Source: Kordiimonas aestuarii
Lineage (GTDB): Bacteria; Pseudomonadota; Alphaproteobacteria; Sphingomonadales; Kordiimonadaceae
Direction: 5' to 3'
DNA length: 64,000 nt
Assembly: GCF_025574465.1 (NCBI RefSeq)
Contig: NZ_JAOBPP010000021.1
Location: 496,001-560,000 of the forward strand
Part shown: positions 63,372-64,000 of the stretch, one piece after another
Numbering within the stretch: the first letter of the stretch is position 1
Layout of the letters: each line of letters starts with the position of its first letter
The notes under the pieces: generated by a model
The model's input: the letters and a program-made list of their open reading frames with translations, nothing else
Told to the model about the DNA's origin: nothing
The model's database searches: none
Program-made: the position numbers and the translations under genes

Positions 63372-64000
63372 TTATTTGAGCAGGATGTTGGACACCTCAC
63401 GCAGCTGGGTCCGCGCCCGCAAAAGGTAAAAACCCTGCATGGACAAATGGTTGGCAAACACACCGTCGATTGCACCATTGGTTACCACAACAGGGTCGAG
63501 GGTCGCCGCAGCACGCAAGCTTTTTAGAAGTTCATTATAAAGCGGGGTCAGCTCGCGGTCTTCAACCACCTTGGTAAAATCAGCCCGGAGCGCCTCCAGG
63601 ATCACCGTATAGGCATAAACCTGACCCTTGACCTGATAGAACAGGTCGTCGGCGCCAAAATCAGGCAGTACACCGCCCGCGTTTTCACCGATATAGGTTT
63701 CCAGTGCGGCAGACGATGCCCCGAGGTCAAGCGCGATACGGTCAAGGGTGGCCTGCAGATTATCCGAGCGGCGCTCAAACACCGCGTTACCGGCGGCAAG
63801 CCGCGCGTTATAGGCTTCAAGTTGCTTGACCGCCTGACGGAAATAGCTGTCCGACGGCGTGGTCGGCAGAATCGAATTGGAGAAATCAATGACCCAGCGG
63901 TCCGGTTCCTTGGCGAGGTTGCCTGCTGCCTGCTCCAGATCCTTGTCAACCGCGCTTGACCCGCGCGTGCGGCCAATCTGGTCCCGCAGCTCAAAGGTAA
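63372..64000 (-). CDS. DUF2333 family protein, C-terminal part (5' end outside window)
   Basis: About 209 codons are present and the frame stays open to the window edge, so the start lies beyond 64000. The sequence fits DUF2333: LRDQIGRTRGSSAVDKDLEQ, DRWVIDFSNSILPTTPSDSYFRQAVKQLEAYNARLAAGNAVFERRSDNLQATLDRIALDLGASSAALETYIGENAGGVLPDFGADDLFYQVKGQVYAYTVILEALRADF, ending LSMQGFYLLRARTQLREVSNILLK. Family members are membrane-anchored proteins of unknown role. The GTG at 63782 is internal. Confidence 0.9.
   Translation of the reverse strand, partial: TFELRDQIGRTRGSSAVDKDLEQAAGNLAKEPDRWVIDFSNSILPTTPSDSYFRQAVKQLEAYNARLAAGNAVFERRSDNLQATLDRIALDLGASSAALETYIGENAGGVLPDFGADDLFYQVKGQVYAYTVILEALRADFTKVVEDRELTPLYNELLKSLRAAATLDPVVVTNGAIDGVFANHLSMQGFYLLRARTQLREVSNILLK

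Overview
The window is a stretch of chromosome from an alphaproteobacterium, by eye about 58-60 % GC. The evidence is the set of families (DUF1491, DUF2333, the PAS_5-type PAS proteins, DUF1223, long-form Hpf, membrane MaeB/MutS neighbours) and two conserved alphaproteobacterial gene orders: rnd-lptC-lptA-lptB-rpoN-hpf-ptsN and mutS-glnD-murJ-trpS. An order such as Kordiimonadales is possible but is only a guess. Both window ends cut a gene: aconitase on the left, a DUF2333 protein on the right.

Layout. 1-8.6 kb: the end of acnA, a cobalamin-type radical SAM enzyme behind a 30-bp palindrome, two paralogous PAS proteins, a DUF1223 thioredoxin-like protein, a DEAD-box RNA helicase with a repetitive basic tail, and a secreted beta-propeller protein. 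8.6-16.6 kb (minus strand): gltD-gltB (glutamate synthase), a glutathione S-transferase, queG and a small membrane protein. 17-19.1 kb: uppP, an NDUFA9-like SDR and tRNA-Leu(CAG). 19.2-28.1 kb: an accessory block holding an SPFH protein and a PKS/NRPS megagene, head to head. Both have lost their 5' ends at a common breakpoint near 20,730. 28.1-32.3 kb: a THUMP methyltransferase, a MarR-GNAT protein with a strong operator, a decayed Lrp/AsnC gene, a thioesterase and RNase D. 32.3-37.6 kb: LPS transport genes (lptC, lptA, lptB), sigma-54, ribosome hibernation factor and EIIA-Ntr. 37.6-40.6 kb (minus): PilZ protein, DUF1491, def, fmt, truA. 40.8-44.6 kb: a LuxO-like sigma-54 activator and malic enzyme. 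44.7-53 kb: mutS, glnD, murJ, trpS. 53-57 kb: small accessory genes, including a membrane protein/HTH pair behind a clear operator. 57.3-61 kb: a tight operon of an unusual Ddl-like ATP-grasp ligase, an alpha/beta hydrolase and a membrane-anchored Mur ligase. 61-64 kb: a TPR protein, an epimerase, UspA and DUF2333.

How it fits together. Nitrogen control is represented by glutamate synthase, GlnD, EIIA-Ntr and sigma-54, and a LuxO-like activator with an intact GAFTGA loop is a likely sigma-54 client. Envelope assembly is represented by UppP, Lpt proteins, MurJ and the Ddl/Mur-ligase operon.

The items most worth a second look are the PKS/NRPS-SPFH breakpoint, the odd domain order of the megasynthase (no AT; an A domain with a serine-like code that precedes no carrier protein), and the Mur ligase whose UDP-substrate domain is replaced by membrane helices. 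All family calls are by reading motifs; no search was run.
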